A DNA stretch of 64,000 nucleotides, from the NCBI GenBank assembly GCA_016793325.1, contig JAEUKI010000016.1:41680-105679 (forward strand), in the 5' to 3' direction. This DNA comes from Myxococcales bacterium (GTDB taxonomy: Bacteria > Myxococcota_A > Polyangia > Polyangiales > Ga0077539). The notes beneath the pieces were generated by a model. That model was not told the origin of the DNA. It made no database searches and saw only the letters and a list, made by a program, of their open reading frames with translations. Positions 61,367 to 64,000 of the stretch are shown here, in pieces. The number at the start of each line of letters is the position of its first letter. The stretch's first letter is position 1. Position numbers and translations under genes: made by a program.

Positions 61367-62395
61367 ATGAGCACCATTCGCGTCCTCGGCGGCACAGGCT
61401 TCTTGGGCAGCCGCATCGTCACTGCGCTCGGACGGCTCCCCGGCGCGCGCGTCGAGAGCGCCTCGCGACACGGAGCCGTGCGCGTCGACGTCACGCGCAA
61501 AGAGACCTTCGCGGCCCTCGATGACAGCGACCTCGTGATCGACGTGTCCGACGCGACGCGAACGCCGCCCGACGAGCTCATCGGCCACTGCCTCGAGCGC
61601 GGGATCACCGTGGTCGAGACCACCTCGGACTCGCGGTGCGTCGAGCGACTCCACCAGCGTTTTCGCAGCGCGAACAAGGGCGCGCTCGTCCTCGGAGGAG
61701 GGATCTTCACCGGCGTGTCGAACCTCCTCGCGCGCCGCGCCGCCGAGGACGTCGGCCGCGCCGAGCGTGTTCGCGTCGCGATCTCGTCGAGCCCCTTCTC
61801 GGGCGCGGGCGCCGGCACGATCGAGCTCATGATCGAGGCGATGCGCACCGCGACGATCACATTTCAGCGAGGAAAGCGCGCCGAATCCGAGCGCATGCTC
61901 CCGGGCCCCGCCGTGGACTTCGGCGCCGCGACGCGGCCCACGCTCGTCGCCCCGTTCGCCGAGGCGTACATGCTCCACGAGAGCACCGGCGCAGACACAG
62001 TCGACGTCTTGTTCTCGCCGCGGCCCGCGATGCTCGTCCCGTCCTTCCGCTGGATGCCGTCGTGGGTCGGACGAACGAGCGTCGGCCGCGCGCTCTTGCG
62101 CGGGTATTTCACAGTCCTTCGTCGTTGGCTCTTGTCTGGCGTGGCCAGCGGCGTCGAGCTCTACGCGCGCGCCGAAGGCGCTGGCGCGGTCCGCGAGCGT
62201 CGCGTCTTCGCGCCCGACGGAATGATGGCCGCCGCGTGGGCGGTCGCCGCCATGGCCGAGCGCGTCCTCGAGAAGCGCCCCAACGATGGCGCTTGTTTCA
62301 TCGACGACCTGTGTGAGCTCGACGCCACCATCGCGCGCGCAAACGCCTTGGCTGGGCACGAATCACTGCGAACCGTAGACACGCCCGCGCGCTGA
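61367..62395 (+). CDS. saccharopine dehydrogenase-like Rossmann protein
   Basis: A 342-residue protein with an N-terminal NAD(P)-binding motif VLGGTGFLGSRIV and a C-terminal domain typical of the saccharopine dehydrogenase/homospermidine synthase-like group (GGGIFTGVSNLLARRAAEDV; FSGAGAGTIELMIEAM). The oxidoreductase substrate is unknown. The ATG at 61367 is clear. It sits in a row of plus-strand single genes. Nothing unusual in composition. Confidence 0.85.
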   Translation: MSTIRVLGGTGFLGSRIVTALGRLPGARVESASRHGAVRVDVTRKETFAALDDSDLVIDVSDATRTPPDELIGHCLERGITVVETTSDSRCVERLHQRFRSANKGALVLGGGIFTGVSNLLARRAAEDVGRAERVRVAISSSPFSGAGAGTIELMIEAMRTATITFQRGKRAESERMLPGPAVDFGAATRPTLVAPFAEAYMLHESTGADTVDVLFSPRPAMLVPSFRWMPSWVGRTSVGRALLRGYFTVLRRWLLSGVASGVELYARAEGAGAVRERRVFAPDGMMAAAWAVAAMAERVLEKRPNDGACFIDDLCELDATIARANALAGHESLRTVDTPAR

Positions 62396-62429
62396 GCCGT
62401 ACGTTCGCCGGCGAAACGAGCGGCGATCG

Positions 62430-63725
62430 ATGGCCACGAAGAAGACCGCGAAGAAGCGCGCCACCAAACCCACCAAGCGCCCCAAGAGCAAGCCGCGCGC
62501 GAAGAGCACGACCCGCGCGCGCAACGCCGCGACCGCCAAGAAGAAGAGCGGAAGCAAGTCGAGCGCGACCCGCTCGCCGAAGCATCGGGCCAGGAGACTG
62601 ACGGGCGAAGCCGCGCCCCCCAAGGGCGTCACGCGCGACCTCTACCTCGCTTGGCGAGCGCCGCGCATCGGCGCGCACAACCCGCACAAGCTCACCAACC
62701 CCGTGTGGCTCTGGATCGCGAGCAACCCCGAGCGCTCGGCGTGGGCGTTCAACGAACACTTCGCAGGACCGCACTCGTTCGAGGTCGGTCCGGGGTTTTG
62801 TTGCAGCCGCTTCGGACAGAGCCGAACAACGCTGCCGGACGGCCGCGTGCTCGCCATCGGCGGAGAGCACGAGGACTACTACGACCCGGATTTCTTCATC
62901 TACAACGACGTGATCGTCGAGCACCCGTCGGGCGAGCGCGAGATCTACGGCTATCCGCAAGACGCCTTCGCGCCCACGGATTTTCACAGCGCGACCCTCG
63001 TCGGAGATCGCGTCTACATCGTCGGCGGACTGTCGTACGCAGACCGCCGCGAGCCGGGGCAAACGCGCGTGTACGCCCTCGACGTCGCCTCGCTCGCCAT
63101 CACGCCCGTCCGCACCGTCGGAACGCCGCCCGGCTGGATCTACCAGCACACCGCCGAGCTCTCCGACGACGGAAGGTCTCTCGTCGTGCGCGGCGGGCTC
63201 GTGATCGAGCGATCTCACAGCGGCGCTGACACGGACAGAGAAGACGAGCACACCGCCGAAAACGACGACGCGTGGACGCTCGACCTCGAGTCGCTCCGCT
63301 GGTCTCGCGTAAACGCCGCGGGCTTCGAGCAATGGGAAGTGCGCCGCGAAGACGGCCGCGGTCACCGACTGTTTCTCATCGAGAGCCTCCGTTGGTTTCG
63401 CGACGAGCGCTCGGCGTGGGCTCAAAAACAGCGTGCGTCGCTCGAAAAAGAGTTCGGCGCGATGCCCGACTTCAGCTTGTACGAAGCGCGCTATTCGCCG
63501 CCGATGCCGCACGAGGTCGTCGCCGAGCGCGAAGACGAGACGCCCACGGTCTTTCGACGAATCGTCCGCGGCGTCACGGTGCGCTACGTCGAAGACGTCT
63601 CGATGGTGCGCGTCGTGATCGAAGGCTCGCTCCCCGAAGAGACCTCGCGCGCGATCGTCGAAGACGTGCGCAGCAAGCTCGAGCGACTCGAAGGCGTCCC
63701 CTGCGTGAGCCGCCGCCTGCGGTAG
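62430..63725 (+). CDS. Kelch/galactose-oxidase-like protein with basic histone-like N-terminal tail
   Basis: A 431-residue protein. Residues 1-57 are almost all Lys, Arg, Ala, Thr, Ser and Pro, like the tail of histone H1 or myxobacterial basic chromatin proteins. From about 75 comes a beta-propeller-like region: VLAIGGEHEDYYDPDF, VYIVGGLSYADRREPG, SLVVRGGLVIE, DAWTLDLESLRW, each ending a Kelch-type blade. The C-terminal 70 residues are helical. Nucleic-acid binding by the tail is inferred. The role is unknown. The ATG at 62430 is the first good start. Confidence 0.78.
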   Translation: MATKKTAKKRATKPTKRPKSKPRAKSTTRARNAATAKKKSGSKSSATRSPKHRARRLTGEAAPPKGVTRDLYLAWRAPRIGAHNPHKLTNPVWLWIASNPERSAWAFNEHFAGPHSFEVGPGFCCSRFGQSRTTLPDGRVLAIGGEHEDYYDPDFFIYNDVIVEHPSGEREIYGYPQDAFAPTDFHSATLVGDRVYIVGGLSYADRREPGQTRVYALDVASLAITPVRTVGTPPGWIYQHTAELSDDGRSLVVRGGLVIERSHSGADTDREDEHTAENDDAWTLDLESLRWSRVNAAGFEQWEVRREDGRGHRLFLIESLRWFRDERSAWAQKQRASLEKEFGAMPDFSLYEARYSPPMPHEVVAEREDETPTVFRRIVRGVTVRYVEDVSMVRVVIEGSLPEETSRAIVEDVRSKLERLEGVPCVSRRLR

Positions 63726-63774
63726 CTCCCTGGGCGCGGCGAGCGGCCACCTGCGTCGAATGGGCTGTAAATTC

Positions 63775-63879
63775 GCAGGCGAGAGTCCATCACGCTCAGC
63801 GCGGCAGCAAGCGCTCATCATTCGTCACCTGTGGTGAACGAACAGGAAACTTGCAGGTGAAACTCCATCATGCTCAGCG
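63775..63879. repeat. 27-bp imperfect direct repeat pair
   Basis: The copies at 63775-63801 and 63853-63879 share GCAGG(C/T)GA, then TCCATCA(C/T)GCTCAGCG, with four differences, 78 bases apart. They look like part of a longer duplicated segment. The function is unknown; regulatory sites or the remains of a duplicated end are both possible. Confidence 0.65.
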
Positions 63880-63884
63880 GCTGT

Positions 63885-63904
63885 CCCCCAACTGAAGTTG
63901 GGGG
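63885..63904. repeat. hairpin related to the 7330 palindrome
   Basis: CCCCCAAC, TGAA, GTTGGGGG makes an 8-base stem with a tetraloop, flanked by CTGT on the left and CAG on the right, so its left arm resembles the 7330-7352 palindrome. There is no T-run. Confidence 0.65.
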
Positions 63905-64000
63905 CAGCGAGAGTCGATCCGTGCGCCGCTACCGGCGCACTTCACGATCAGAAGCCATCGCACTGGGTACAGCATTTTTGCTGTCCGTTGTGCCTTCTCG

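Larger units (their letters stand above)
63726..64000. other. terminal intergenic stretch with repeats; no gene seen
   Basis: No coding sequence with protein-like composition is visible in the last 275 bases. They hold the imperfect 27-base direct repeat and a hairpin described separately. A gene may begin beyond the window edge. Confidence 0.5.

Overview
The window is a high-G+C chromosomal segment that looks like a myxobacterium (Myxococcota, most likely the Polyangiales/Sandaracinaceae side). This is an inference from content, not a database match: many secreted lipoproteins whose lipidated Cys is followed by an Asp/Ala/Ser/Val-rich spacer, a MopE-like Cys-rich repeat protein, eukaryote-like Ser/Thr kinases, an NtrC-type sigma-54 two-component pair, a MACPF pore-former and many GTG/TTG starts with 4-base gene overlaps. 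No rRNA, tRNA, CRISPR array or transposase gene was seen. LAYOUT: 0.1-2 kb, thyA-folA-DCC protein (minus strand). 2-7 kb, a MopE-like lipoprotein, a CoA-binding protein, a 251-bp element with 40-bp terminal inverted repeats, an alpha/beta hydrolase with an overlapping TetR regulator, and a LuxR-type protein. 7.5-10.8 kb, two lipoproteins sharing a GCGAKTGL tag, in a stretch of visibly lower G+C. 10.9-14.8 kb (minus), GtrA - pentaheme cytochrome - lipoprotein as an overlapping operon, plus a membrane protein. 14.9-21.4 kb, a B12-binding/radical SAM fusion and a sigma-54 response regulator with its histidine kinase. 21.6-27.6 kb, a MACPF protein, a decayed RCC1-type fragment, Cys-rich lipoproteins, an LpqC-like esterase and an unknown protein. 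27.65-37.34 kb, a candidate island. 37.4-64 kb, ordinary genes: an S74-chaperone lipoprotein, an ABC ATPase, a DegT aminotransferase, aroE, two Ser/Thr kinases, lipoproteins, an M28 peptidase, a GT2 glycosyltransferase, a dienelactone hydrolase and others. KEY REGION: between two clusters of a 22-bp tandem repeat that share a perfect 32-bp direct repeat sit exactly five co-directional genes. The first encodes a 2161-residue protein with an EAD1-like N-terminus, a SIR2-like domain whose catalytic positions look replaced, and long helical/TPR-like repeats. It is followed by a deviant-Walker ParA/MinD-type ATPase (4-base overlap), a 166-residue protein (4-base overlap), a possible permuted NlpC/P60-like thiol peptidase (35-base overlap) and a putative DNA-binding protein. 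The first four genes are of visibly lower G+C than the flanks. I read this as a mobile conflict/defence system that I cannot match to a named type from memory; a decayed partition-type mobile unit is the main alternative.
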